DNA from: FCB group bacterium
Lineage (GTDB): Bacteria > Zixibacteria > MSB-5A5 > GN15 > JAAZOE01
Length of the DNA: 40,996 nt
NCBI GenBank assembly: GCA_024231695.1
Contig: JAAEQF010000014.1
Location: 1-40,996, forward strand
Direction of reading: 5' to 3'
Shown: positions 1-8,222 of the stretch, piece by piece
How the letters are laid out: each line of letters starts with the position of its first letter
Numbering within the stretch: position 1 is the first letter of the stretch
Translations under genes and position numbers: made by a program
Notes under the pieces: generated by a model
Told to the model about the DNA's origin: nothing
The model's database searches: none
What the model saw: only the letters and a program-made list of their open reading frames with translations

Positions 1-627
1 CTCGATACCATACTGCCGATGATATACTTCCATCAATTCGAAAATATCGTTTCCCGGCCGGAAAATCTGCCGTGATTGCTCCGAACCATCGAATTGCGAT
101 GAGTAAGCTGCCACAGCTTCTTTCTTGCGTTCGAATTGTCCTGATATGTCAACAAAGAAACTATGCTCGACTTTCATAAATGATGACGCATACAATATTT
201 TCATCGGCCGATGAGGTTCGCCTTCCAAATCGGCTTTGGCCAATCCAGCCAAAAAGCAGGCGTCGTATCCAAGGATAGCTGTTTTGCGATGATCGGGATG
301 ACGTTGATTATTTTTATGCGGCAAAATTACAATATCGGGACAGAATCGCCTGATAACCGAAGCTAATTTTTCGATATTGTTCTGATTAACCTCAAAAACC
401 GAATCGGGTAAACCCAGGTTTTCCCGCACAGTGACTTTCAATATTTCAGCCGCCTTCTCGGACTCGCGCCGTCGATCTTCGGCGTTGCCCAGTGTCCCCA
501 TCTCGCCCTGAGTGAGATCAAGAATACCGGTTTTGCGACCGTTTTCGGCCAGCTTGATCATCGTGCCGCCGCAGGTGATCTCCACGTCGTCAGGATGGGC
601 AGCAATGGCCAGTACGTCAACCTTCAC
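1..627 (-). CDS. bshB1: BshB1-type bacillithiol biosynthesis deacetylase (3' end cut by window edge)
   Basis: LmbE-family zinc deacetylase that removes the acetyl group from GlcNAc-malate, the second step of bacillithiol synthesis in the cytoplasm. My reading of the minus strand gives 209 codons open to the window edge, from a GTG at 627. The N-terminus has the family zinc motif AAHPDDVE (H11, D14 as metal ligands), then GEMGTLG near residue 41 and RHPDH around residue 110, which supplies the third histidine. The sequence ends at HRQYGIE, close to the expected family C-terminus of about 235 residues, so roughly 25 residues are missing. The GTG start overlaps the 3' end of bshA by 11 bases in another frame, indicating translational coupling. 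The family is clear. The BshB1 subtype is inferred from the adjacent bshA and bshC. Confidence 0.88.
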   Translation of the reverse strand, partial: MKVDVLAIAAHPDDVEITCGGTMIKLAENGRKTGILDLTQGEMGTLGNAEDRRRESEKAAEILKVTVRENLGLPDSVFEVNQNNIEKLASVIRRFCPDIVILPHKNNQRHPDHRKTAILGYDACFLAGLAKADLEGEPHRPMKILYASSFMKVEHSFFVDISGQFERKKEAVAAYSSQFDGSEQSRQIFRPGNDIFELMEVYHRQYGIE

Positions 628-1762
628 AATCGGCCTCAGCTACCTGATGGTAATATCGTTCATAATGTGCGACTGTTTTATCGGCGCTAAATTTTTCCTT
701 GGCCTTCTTTGCCGCTCGGTCTTTGAACAGTTGAAGATCGTTTTCCCCGGTCAGCAATGATATGGCCGCATTGGCCATGGACCAGGTATCGGCTACCGGG
801 TACAAATACCCGTCCACACCATGATCGACCACCTCGACCAGACCGGTTCCAGCCGATCCGATCACCGGCACTCCGCAGGCCAAAGCCTCCAGTGCCGCCA
901 GACCAAACGATTCTTCCTCGGAGGGATTCAAAAACAGATCGACCAGTGGAAGAAGATCCTCGACCTTGTCGTGACTGCCCAGAAAGATTACTTTGTCGCC
1001 CAAAGCTTTTTTCTTGACCGCCCGCCGCACCAGCATTGTATCGGGCCCTTCGCCAATTAGTAACAGTTTGGCTGGAACGGTCTGAATTACTCGTTCGAAT
1101 ATCTCGATTACATCCATGGCCCTTTTGACCGGGCGGAAATTGGAGATATGACAGAGGATTTTTTCATTGTCGGGAGCAAATCGTTTACGATCGCAACCCG
1201 AGTTATTGGTATTGAATCGGGCCGTATCGATGAAGTTGGGAATAACCTCGATATTGTTCTTAATCTTAAACTCTTCCTTGGTTTCCTCGGCCAGATATTC
1301 GGATACAGCCGTTACGCCATCCGAGGCCTGAATGGAAAAGCGGGTTATGTCATAAAATGATTTATCGGCTCCAACCAAAGTAATGTCGGTACCATGCAGA
1401 GTAGTGATGATTTTGGGCCTGCATTTATCGGTCATTAATTGCCGAGCTAAAAAGGCAGCCGTGGCGTGCGGGATGGCGTAATGCACATGCATGATATCAA
1501 GATCCCATTCGCGCGACACTTCGGCTATCCGCGCCGCCAGCGTCAATGTATAGGGCGGATACTTGAATAGCTGATAGGAAATCGTTTCCACTTCATGATA
1601 AAAGAGATTGGGCTGATAACGATCCAACCGATAAGGCAGAGCATAGGCGATAAAATGAACCTTATGACCCCGTTCAGCCAGTTTGATTCCCAATTCGGTA
1701 GCCACAATTCCGGAACCGCCGGCCACCGGGTAACAGGTAATGCCTATTTTTAGTTTATCCAT
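617..1762 (-). CDS. bshA: N-acetyl-alpha-D-glucosaminyl L-malate synthase BshA
   Basis: GT4-family glycosyltransferase, 381 residues, the usual BshA length. It joins UDP-GlcNAc to L-malate, the first step of bacillithiol synthesis. Seen in the sequence: the N-terminal Rossmann start KIGITCYPVAGGSGIVATEL, with the glycine-rich loop typical of BshA; HVHYAIPHA near residue 92; a TLHGTDITLVG segment; and the C-terminal GT4 acidic motif EESFGLAALEALACGVPVIG that binds the nucleotide sugar. The ATG at 1762 is preceded by AGGA at a suitable distance. Its first codons overlap the end of bshC by 8 bases and its end overlaps bshB1 by 11, so the three genes form one coupled operon. Confidence is high because all three pathway genes are contiguous. 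Confidence 0.95.
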   Translation of the reverse strand: MDKLKIGITCYPVAGGSGIVATELGIKLAERGHKVHFIAYALPYRLDRYQPNLFYHEVETISYQLFKYPPYTLTLAARIAEVSREWDLDIMHVHYAIPHATAAFLARQLMTDKCRPKIITTLHGTDITLVGADKSFYDITRFSIQASDGVTAVSEYLAEETKEEFKIKNNIEVIPNFIDTARFNTNNSGCDRKRFAPDNEKILCHISNFRPVKRAMDVIEIFERVIQTVPAKLLLIGEGPDTMLVRRAVKKKALGDKVIFLGSHDKVEDLLPLVDLFLNPSEEESFGLAALEALACGVPVIGSAGTGLVEVVDHGVDGYLYPVADTWSMANAAISLLTGENDLQLFKDRAAKKAKEKFSADKTVAHYERYYHQVAEADCEG

Positions 1763-3395
1763 GATATCCTGATAACGTCAAAAGTTGATGTCCGGTTTCA
1801 TCTATATCCATGCTTTCATAAATAAAATCAAGAATCCCCTCTCCATAACGAGAAACGAAATAGGCTATCGCTATCGACCGCTCCGCCGGGGCTCGATGAG
1901 GATAAAAATGATCTCCGAGTTTGGTCAGCCGCCTTCGAACATCCTTGTTCTTCTTTTTATGGGTATCCAGCGCCTTTTGTTTCAATTGTTTGATCTGGAA
2001 ATCGATCCTCTCCCCGGTTTTAGTAGCCGTATCATTCAGTGTGGGATCAAAGGCGATCAATTCTTCACGTATCGATTTAAAATGACCTTTGACTGCTCCA
2101 GAAAAACCATCAAGCCTCTTCTCCAACCCCACAGAAAAACCCTCTTCCACAATTGATTTGATTGTTCTCTCGATATCAATCGTTACCTGCTGGTACGAAA
2201 GATTGTGTTTTTTCCATAACTTTTCGAACCTGCTTTCGACCAGTGTTAACGAGGGACGCCTCATAATTTGCGGACGAACCAGGTTAAACAGATCGAAAAG
2301 AGGCATAATCTGCGCAAAATAGGCCACCTCAGCCGGTCCCCCGATAACCTCGACCGCCGGGAAAAGGTATGACTGTAATAGTGGCCGGCTTATAACATCC
2401 GGTGAAAAATCATACGGTTCGGTGTTTATCTGTTCGATCAATTCTTCTGGTGAAAACCGGCTGTCTCCATCGGTGAAATAATCAGCTTCTTCTTTTGTGC
2501 TTTCATCTCGATGTAGTGGTTTTCGTTCCGGCCGGTGGATGAACAAATGAGTCGCGCTTGATGCCTTCTTCACCTGAAGATGATATCCAGCCCCAGCCAA
2601 TTCCTTTTCCGTGGCAGCCAGAGCGGTTTTCATTTCTCGGTGATGACCGATAACGCTTTCCATAAATGGCGCCGCCAGGATTTTAAAATCCCGGTCATGC
2701 GGATTAAGAGGCACAATTCCGAAATGCCCGATCAGGGAAAGGAGATATTCGGCAAAACAATCGACAATATTTTTTTCCGACCGATAACATTGCCGCAAAA
2801 GATCTAAAACCGTTTGCTTGAAATCATTATCCGGCAACAGATTTTCAAACCGGTCAATCTCGCGAGTTATCGAACTGTCATAACTCATTCGCCCCATCGG
2901 CGGATATGATGTTTCGGGATCAAAATCAATTGCCAGCTGGGCCGACTCGCCGGATGTATTAAAAATGTCAACCGAAGATATCTCTTCAAAATCATGATCG
3001 TCGGCGGCGATCCAGAATATCGGAACCACTGGCACAGAAAGCTCCCGTTCCAGCCGGCGCGCCCTCTTGACCGCCCCGAGGGCTTTCAAAATCGTCAGAT
3101 ACGGCCCGCCAAAAAGACCTGCCTGCTGCCCGGTCATAATCGTTACCGCACGATCGTCTTTCAATTTTGCGATAGATTCAAAAACTTCTGCCGGTGCCTG
3201 CCATGATTTATTTTGATTACTTAGAAGGTCGGCCAGTTTTTCACGAGGGATGTTTCGTTTTGATAATGCCAGTAATTTTGCTTCCACCGGCTCCGGGGCG
3301 ACAAACGGCCTCAGCGCTCGGTGGTCGTTCAGGAAATCGACAAATAACCGGGAATATCCCAATTCCTCGATGATCTCAATCCTGTCCCCTTTCAT
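1755..3395 (-). CDS. bshC: Bacillithiol biosynthesis cysteine-adding enzyme BshC
   Basis: Putative cysteine ligase that adds cysteine to GlcN-malate, completing bacillithiol. The 546-residue protein matches the family length. The diagnostic segment MTGQQAGLFGGPYLTILKAL lies near residue 86, followed by PVVPIFWIAADDHDFEEI, another family hallmark. A long charged helical region (about 400-500) matches the coiled-coil part of known BshC structures, and the C-terminus has HFYPHRAPAERSI. The ATG at 3395 follows GTGAGG four bases upstream. It is first in the bshC-bshA-bshB1 operon; an intrinsic terminator 46 bp upstream (3441-3465) ends the preceding corA transcript. A promoter must lie in the short gap or within the corA end; I could not pick one convincingly. 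Confidence 0.95.
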   Translation of the reverse strand: MKGDRIEIIEELGYSRLFVDFLNDHRALRPFVAPEPVEAKLLALSKRNIPREKLADLLSNQNKSWQAPAEVFESIAKLKDDRAVTIMTGQQAGLFGGPYLTILKALGAVKRARRLERELSVPVVPIFWIAADDHDFEEISSVDIFNTSGESAQLAIDFDPETSYPPMGRMSYDSSITREIDRFENLLPDNDFKQTVLDLLRQCYRSEKNIVDCFAEYLLSLIGHFGIVPLNPHDRDFKILAAPFMESVIGHHREMKTALAATEKELAGAGYHLQVKKASSATHLFIHRPERKPLHRDESTKEEADYFTDGDSRFSPEELIEQINTEPYDFSPDVISRPLLQSYLFPAVEVIGGPAEVAYFAQIMPLFDLFNLVRPQIMRRPSLTLVESRFEKLWKKHNLSYQQVTIDIERTIKSIVEEGFSVGLEKRLDGFSGAVKGHFKSIREELIAFDPTLNDTATKTGERIDFQIKQLKQKALDTHKKKNKDVRRRLTKLGDHFYPHRAPAERSIAIAYFVSRYGEGILDFIYESMDIDETGHQLLTLSGYHG

Positions 3396-3440
3396 ACTAC
3401 CTCACTTCACCCCCCAATCCACGACGGGTGACATTTGCAC

Positions 3441-3465
3441 AAAAAAGGGCAATCGCTCATTGCCC
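3441..3465 (-). terminator. Intrinsic terminator downstream of corA
   Basis: Read on the minus strand, a perfect 7-bp stem GGGCAAT/ATTGCCC with a five-base loop is followed at once by six T. It starts 48 bases after the corA stop and 46 before the bshC start, so it separates the flippase-corA unit from the bacillithiol operon. Confidence 0.85.
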
Positions 3466-3512
3466 GAAATCATTGGCGTCAATCTATAAACCTTCGCCCA
3501 GGCGGTAATGTT

Positions 3513-4481
3513 TCATATCCACTTTTTCTTTTTAAAGAAGAATAATAGAATAATGGTAATGACCAGAACCAGCACCCAGAAAAAAATATATCCATATTTC
3601 CAGGTTATCTCCGGCATATATTTGAAATTCATTCCGTATAGACCAACCAGAAAGGTCGGGGGCATAAGAATAGCCGTGAAAATCGTCAGAACTTTGATAA
3701 TTTCATTAGTGCGCGTGGAAATGCTGGAAAAATATACTTCAAGCACTGAAATCAGTGTGACGCGATGTGAATCGGCTGTTTCCGCAATACGGGCCATATG
3801 ATCATAAATATCGCTGAGATAAACTTGGGTTTTTTCCGAAATCAACTCATGATCATCCCGTGTAATTTGAGACAACACTTCCTGCTGAGGCCCGGCTATT
3901 CGTTTCAAATCATGAATGTCGCGGCGCAAGGCAAAAATATTTTTTACTGTCTGCTCGTCCGGCTCTTCAAAAACATCGTCTTCGACGGCATCAACCTCAA
4001 ATTCAAGAAGATCAAGAACGGTGGTGTAATTATCAACGATGGAGTCCAGTACGGCATGAAACAGGAAATCGGCCCCGCGGGAAAAAAGCCGATCATCCTT
4101 GCGGGCTTTAGTATAAAGCCGGTCAAAAACCGGATGTTCGTCAAAATGGACAGTAACCACGCTGTTTTTGGTAAGAAAGAGGTCAACCTCACCGATTTTC
4201 AACCCCTCTTCCTTGCCCATATAGTCAGCTAACTGGAATACCAGAAACAGGTAATTGCCATAATCATCCAGCTTCGGCCGCGGCACTTCGGAAATAACAT
4301 CCTCGATAGCCAATGGGTGGAACTTGAAATCATGTGTCAGGACAAATGATTCCTTATCGGAAGGCGCGGTCAGATCGACCCACATAATCAATTCCGGGCG
4401 TTCCAAATAACGATCGAAATCGATTATCCCCTCATGTACCTCAGTTCCCTCTTCAGGCGTCCATATAAACGTCCTGATCAC
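3513..4481 (-). CDS. corA: CorA-family magnesium/divalent cation transporter
   Basis: Inner-membrane Mg2+ (or Co2+/Ni2+) channel protein, 322 residues, the normal CorA length. The N-terminal two thirds is the soluble acidic and helical funnel (HPLAIEDVISEVPRPKLDDYG near residue 56, then long charged helices). The C-terminus has two membrane helices bracketing the signature YGMNF, which forms the selectivity filter, and ends in a basic tail KKKKWI. The GTG at 4481 overlaps the stop of the upstream flippase-like gene by four bases (GTGA) and has GGAG eight bases upstream, so it is translationally coupled. It is the last gene of a two-gene transcript closed by the terminator at 3441-3465. Family assignment is secure; the transported ion is not visible from sequence. 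Confidence 0.95.
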   Translation of the reverse strand: MIRTFIWTPEEGTEVHEGIIDFDRYLERPELIMWVDLTAPSDKESFVLTHDFKFHPLAIEDVISEVPRPKLDDYGNYLFLVFQLADYMGKEEGLKIGEVDLFLTKNSVVTVHFDEHPVFDRLYTKARKDDRLFSRGADFLFHAVLDSIVDNYTTVLDLLEFEVDAVEDDVFEEPDEQTVKNIFALRRDIHDLKRIAGPQQEVLSQITRDDHELISEKTQVYLSDIYDHMARIAETADSHRVTLISVLEVYFSSISTRTNEIIKVLTIFTAILMPPTFLVGLYGMNFKYMPEITWKYGYIFFWVLVLVITIILLFFFKKKKWI

Positions 4482-5524
4482 AACCGTTTCTCCTCAACCG
4501 GACATTCCGTTTCCACAACCATGTCGGCCACTTCGGCTATCAATTCCTCGTCCTCGCTGATCTCAGAAATTGAAAATTGTTCCTTGAACAAAAAGAATCC
4601 CGATAATACCAGTATCGGCAACATATCCACCAGATATAGTATAACCGAAAAAAGTACAGCCTCGGTTTTGGGTACGGAAAACAGATTCAATCCGGCCACA
4701 ACCGCCAGTTGGAACGATCCCAGATTTCCCGGAGTAATCGGTATCATCAAAGCCAGGTAGTTAATAATAATTACGACTACCGCCGCCCAAAATGGAATAT
4801 CGAAATTGAACAGGAAAAACAAAAAGTAAATGGCGGCGATATGCACAATCCAGGACATAGCCGTATGAAATGAGATGACAAACAACTTGTCGGTCGATTT
4901 TATAATTGAGATGCCGTCATTGAACGACCGTAGAAACTTGCGAAAGACAAGATAAGCCTTGGCCGACCGTCGGCGAATTTTGTTATACCCGAACTGTTCC
5001 ATCCGCTTCTGAAAATGAAGGCTGAGATAAAAGAGGACCAGAAGCGCAGCAGTGGCCGAGCCGATGATATTGCTGACAAAGCGATATTCAGATGGAAAAA
5101 CAAAAAAACTGGAACAGAGAACCATTAAACCAATAAGCCCGGCGCCGTCTAATGCGATTTCCAGAAAAATGGTTGAAAAGGCATAGGTTTTGGTAAATTC
5201 TCCCTTTTTGGACAGAAGTATAATCCGCCCGGCCTGCCCAGTCAGAGCCGGCAGCATCACAGCGATTATCTGGGCCGTGGAATAAAGACAAAGCGTCGGC
5301 CAGAATAACACTTTACGCACCTTGCTGACAATTGTTTGCCAGCGTAAAGTCTTGAATACAATCAGGAATGACGAACTGATCAGAGCTGGAATCAAATATA
5401 TAAGTTGAAGTTCTTTGGCGACTTCCAATGACCGCGACAAATCAAGGTCATAAAACAGCCAGACCAGAATCCCGAGAGCAATAAGCCCGCCCCAGAACTG
5501 TTTTTTTTTAAAAATTGACGCCAT
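4478..5524 (-). CDS. Lysylphosphatidylglycerol synthase TM-region / flippase-like membrane protein (UPF0104)
   Basis: Polytopic inner-membrane protein of 348 residues with about eight hydrophobic segments, of the UPF0104/AglD-like flippase fold also found as the N-terminal half of MprF. Supporting motifs are LPALTGQAGRIILLSKKGE around residue 90, EIALDGAGLIG near 128, and the C-terminal PITPGNLGSFQLAVVAGL near 260, which matches the conserved PGNLGxxE-type segment. There is no aminoacyl-transferase domain, so it is not a complete MprF. Family members are thought to move lipids or lipid-linked sugars across membranes; the substrate here is unknown. The ATG at 5524 has GAAGG five bases upstream. 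It is followed by corA with a four-base overlap. Confidence 0.8.
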   Translation of the reverse strand: MASIFKKKQFWGGLIALGILVWLFYDLDLSRSLEVAKELQLIYLIPALISSSFLIVFKTLRWQTIVSKVRKVLFWPTLCLYSTAQIIAVMLPALTGQAGRIILLSKKGEFTKTYAFSTIFLEIALDGAGLIGLMVLCSSFFVFPSEYRFVSNIIGSATAALLVLFYLSLHFQKRMEQFGYNKIRRRSAKAYLVFRKFLRSFNDGISIIKSTDKLFVISFHTAMSWIVHIAAIYFLFFLFNFDIPFWAAVVVIIINYLALMIPITPGNLGSFQLAVVAGLNLFSVPKTEAVLFSVILYLVDMLPILVLSGFFLFKEQFSISEISEDEELIAEVADMVVETECPVEEKRL

Positions 5525-5533
5525 TGAACCTTC

Positions 5534-5559
5534 AAAAAATAACCGGCCGCAGCCGGGTT
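5534..5559 (-). terminator. Terminator-like hairpin in the leader of the flippase-corA unit
   Basis: On the minus strand, AACC-C-GGC / GCC-GGTT forms a seven-pair stem with one bulged C and a TGCG loop, followed by ATTTTTT. It lies between batE and the flippase gene and only 10 bases before that gene's ATG, downstream of the candidate promoter at 5575-5603. It could end Bat-operon transcripts or act as a leader attenuator. The stem is short, so confidence is moderate. Confidence 0.45.
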
Positions 5560-5574
5560 TTTGGGTTAATGCTT

Positions 5575-5603
5575 AAGGTAGGCAAAAACTTACGGAGTGT
5601 CAA
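5575..5603 (-). promoter_or_regulatory. Candidate promoter for flippase-corA
   Basis: Minus strand: a perfect -35 box TTGACA, 17 bases, then TACCTT. The -10 is a poor match to TATAAT but fits the TAnnTT form used by some FCB bacteria, and a TTTG sits 20 bases upstream of it. It is in the 113-bp gap after batE. Inference from motif and position only. Confidence 0.4.
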
Positions 5604-5637
5604 ATAAAATCAGAGCTTGCAAAGTAAGGTCGTTGGT

Positions 5638-6399
5638 TCAGATTTCACCGGCCGCCGATTTTAAGATCCATCCTTTCAACCTGTTTTCAAAATTCACCAG
5701 ATAATAACCCGATTCCTCGCGCTCAATATTGAAAACAAGTCCGGCATGGGCGGTAAATTGACCATTGAAATCCTCTCCCGGCCCGTTTTTTACCTCAATC
5801 TGCTGAGCCAACACGACTCCGGTGCGAGTCCACACGTCCCGGTCGAGTTTAACCGAGCAAAATATGGCTGAAACGACGAAGCAGGCCATCAAAATCGCTA
5901 CCAGCGGCATGGAGACACGATACCAGCGATATATATATCGGATGAGAATTACCGCCGTCGTCAGGAAATACAAGATCATAGTCAACCAGGTGATTTCGGT
6001 CAGGCTGAACGAGTCGAAGAACCGATTCACATAATCCAGCAAAATAGCCTCTTCGGAAACCTCTAACCGATCAATGGTAAACTGGCGGGCGAATTCCAGG
6101 TTGGCCCGAATATCATCGTCGCGAGCATCCAAACGCCGGGCTCGGGAATAATTTAGGATAGCCTGTCCCAATTGTCCCTCACGGAAATAAGCATTACCCA
6201 GATTATAAAACAGTTCCGGCGACTCATAGCTGACGGCGACAACTTTTTCGTATTCGACTATGGCGGCAGCGTAATCGCCTTCGCCGTAAAGGGAATTCCC
6301 CTGCTCAAAATTATGTTCCAGCCCGGTGGCCCCAAGCCCTGCCGGGATCAGAAGCGCAAAGCATATAACCAAAAACAACAGACAGCGAAGACCGATCAT
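5638..6399 (-). CDS. batE: BatE: TPR and SH3-like membrane protein of the Bat operon
   Basis: Last gene of the Bat operon, 253 residues. It has an N-terminal signal segment (MIGLRCLLFLVICFALLIPA), then two to three TPR motifs (about 28-105, e.g. YNLGNAYFREGQLGQAILNY), two membrane helices (about 135-190), and a C-terminal SH3-like domain (about 195-250) with the typical NGPGEDFNGQFTAHAGL and GWILK segments. This order is the usual BatE architecture. Bat proteins are thought to form an inner-membrane/periplasmic complex with roles in stress or aerotolerance; the molecular role of BatE is unknown. The ATG at 6399 overlaps batD by four bases and has GGAG upstream. A 113-bp gap with a promoter follows, so transcription units probably change here. 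Confidence 0.88.
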   Translation of the reverse strand: MIGLRCLLFLVICFALLIPAGLGATGLEHNFEQGNSLYGEGDYAAAIVEYEKVVAVSYESPELFYNLGNAYFREGQLGQAILNYSRARRLDARDDDIRANLEFARQFTIDRLEVSEEAILLDYVNRFFDSFSLTEITWLTMILYFLTTAVILIRYIYRWYRVSMPLVAILMACFVVSAIFCSVKLDRDVWTRTGVVLAQQIEVKNGPGEDFNGQFTAHAGLVFNIEREESGYYLVNFENRLKGWILKSAAGEI

Positions 6400-8222
6400 A
6401 GCGCTCCCTCCAGATCAACCATCGCTTTCCGAACCCGATTATAAAGCTGTTGCCCATCGCTTTCAGGCTGTGCACTTCCGGCGAATCGCCCGAAATCGGC
6501 AAGTTCGATAATTTCCAGAATCTCCTGCCGGGTCCCATCGTTGACTTCATGCTGACCGAGTATCTCTTCAACTCGGTCGGAGGTCAAACCGGCAGCCGAC
6601 AGATTGTATTTGTCGGCAATATATTCCAAAATAACATTCGAAACTTCAGTGTAAAACGGCCGCTTGTCGGCATCGTTCATTATCGACTCGGCCTTCTGCA
6701 GTCTCTTTTTGGCCATGGCATTGGCCCGGCGAAGACGAGCATAGGCGACGTCGCCTTTGAGCCGCCGGCGACGGCGGACATCGACCATGCCACCCAATAG
6801 GACAACCAACGGAAAGGCCAGGACGGTCATGAATACCGGAGAAGTTAAAAGTATTTTTCCTTTTGGCGCCAGATGGCCGTTGTCGGTCTTGATGAATCGT
6901 ATGTCGGTTTCTTTCAGGTTGATCGTCTGACCCGAAACCGGATTATAAGGCACTTCCGCTCCGGCCGTCAGCTCGCCCTGGTTGACATGCAGGACTATCG
7001 GTTCCGTTTGGGTCGTCAGATAACTTTTGCGCACCGGATCGAAATAATTTAGAGTCAGCGGCTTGATTGTCTGCTGCCCCGGAAGACGCGGAATCAGCAC
7101 ATACTCGAAAGTCTTACTTCCACCAATATCGTCGTCAAGGTTGGTTTGATTGAAATCGGACGAGGATTTTTCCACTCGAAAATCATCCAGCCGTGGCAAG
7201 GTCGGCTCGGGGATAGATTTTACGTTCCCCTTACCGGAGATTTTTACCGTAAGGGTGACCGCTTCGTTCACTTCCATTTCAGTCTTATCCACACCAGCAG
7301 TGATACTGTAACTACCGACGCCACCCGAAAAGTCGTCGGTTTTTCCCTGGGTTGGTAACGGCTTGACGTCGATTGAAATCGGTTTTGACGTCACCCGAAC
7401 CCGCTTACCCGACTGGAACATGTCATCAAAGAAGGAAAACGGATCGCGGTTGCGTCGCCGTGACCGATCAGGGACCTTGGCCGTTATCTGAGATTCACCG
7501 ATCGTAAGCTTGCCGGGCTGAGTAGGAAACAAGGCTGTCCTGATTTCATAGACATTATAATCGCGACCGTTGATCGTTTCATAATAACGTTTTTGAGGTG
7601 GTATATTACTGGTCCAGAAACCGGAGGTCGGCGGCGGAGTGAAATCGATCGAGGACATGAGCTGAACTCCTCGGAAAAATTTTACACTCAGGGTTACTTG
7701 TTCATCAACATAAGCCGACTTTTTGTCAATCTCAGCCGTCATAAACAGATCGCGGCTTTTACCCTCGCCGTCCAGGCCTTGTCCGGTCTCCTGACCGGCT
7801 GTCTTTTCCTCCGGACTGAGAACGGTGATAGACAATTGATTCGATTCAAACCGAGTGCCGCTAATAACCAACCAGGCCGAACGGATCGGATAGGTACCCG
7901 TTTTCTTGGGCGACAAAATATAATTAGTGGTTGTCGAATAACTGGTCTCACCATTGATAATCTGCAAGCTGGTGGACGATCCGGCCGAATAGATATCAAA
8001 TCTCGGCATCGGCGGAAGTTTGGCTTCCGGCAAATTCTGCTGATTCCCGGCCGACACCTTCACCGTCAGAATAGCCTGCTCATCCAGACCTATTCTATGG
8101 CGATCCAATGATAGGACGATACTGATCTCATCCTGCGCAGCCGCATTGCCTGCCGTCAGCAGAATGAGCGCCAGTACTACCGGCAATATACAAGTCATTC
8201 TATTTTTATTTATCTTTACCAA
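6396..8222 (-). CDS. batD: BatD-family protein (oxygen tolerance)
   Basis: Large periplasmic protein of 608 residues with a signal peptide and three Ig-like beta repeats, then a single membrane helix near residue 463 and a helical cytoplasmic tail. The first repeat starts ISIVLSLDRHRIGLDEQAIL; a later one starts YSITAGVDKTEMEVNEAVTL near residue 305. The tail contains VSNVILEYIADKYNLSAAG and SDRVEEIL, which recur in the two BatD-like genes of this operon. Start: TTG at 8222 has AAGGG six bases upstream and overlaps batC by seven bases; an in-frame ATG at 8198 starting MTCILPVVLALILL also makes a good signal peptide but has no clear Shine-Dalgarno site. Length and architecture match BatD. Confidence 0.9.
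   Translation of the reverse strand: MVKINKNRMTCILPVVLALILLTAGNAAAQDEISIVLSLDRHRIGLDEQAILTVKVSAGNQQNLPEAKLPPMPRFDIYSAGSSTSLQIINGETSYSTTTNYILSPKKTGTYPIRSAWLVISGTRFESNQLSITVLSPEEKTAGQETGQGLDGEGKSRDLFMTAEIDKKSAYVDEQVTLSVKFFRGVQLMSSIDFTPPPTSGFWTSNIPPQKRYYETINGRDYNVYEIRTALFPTQPGKLTIGESQITAKVPDRSRRRNRDPFSFFDDMFQSGKRVRVTSKPISIDVKPLPTQGKTDDFSGGVGSYSITAGVDKTEMEVNEAVTLTVKISGKGNVKSIPEPTLPRLDDFRVEKSSSDFNQTNLDDDIGGSKTFEYVLIPRLPGQQTIKPLTLNYFDPVRKSYLTTQTEPIVLHVNQGELTAGAEVPYNPVSGQTINLKETDIRFIKTDNGHLAPKGKILLTSPVFMTVLAFPLVVLLGGMVDVRRRRRLKGDVAYARLRRANAMAKKRLQKAESIMNDADKRPFYTEVSNVILEYIADKYNLSAAGLTSDRVEEILGQHEVNDGTRQEILEIIELADFGRFAGSAQPESDGQQLYNRVRKAMVDLEGAL

Noticed and set aside
4478..5524. Full MprF lysyl-phosphatidylglycerol synthase
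   Set aside because: Only the membrane flippase-like region is present; at 348 residues there is no room for the aminoacyl-transferase domain.
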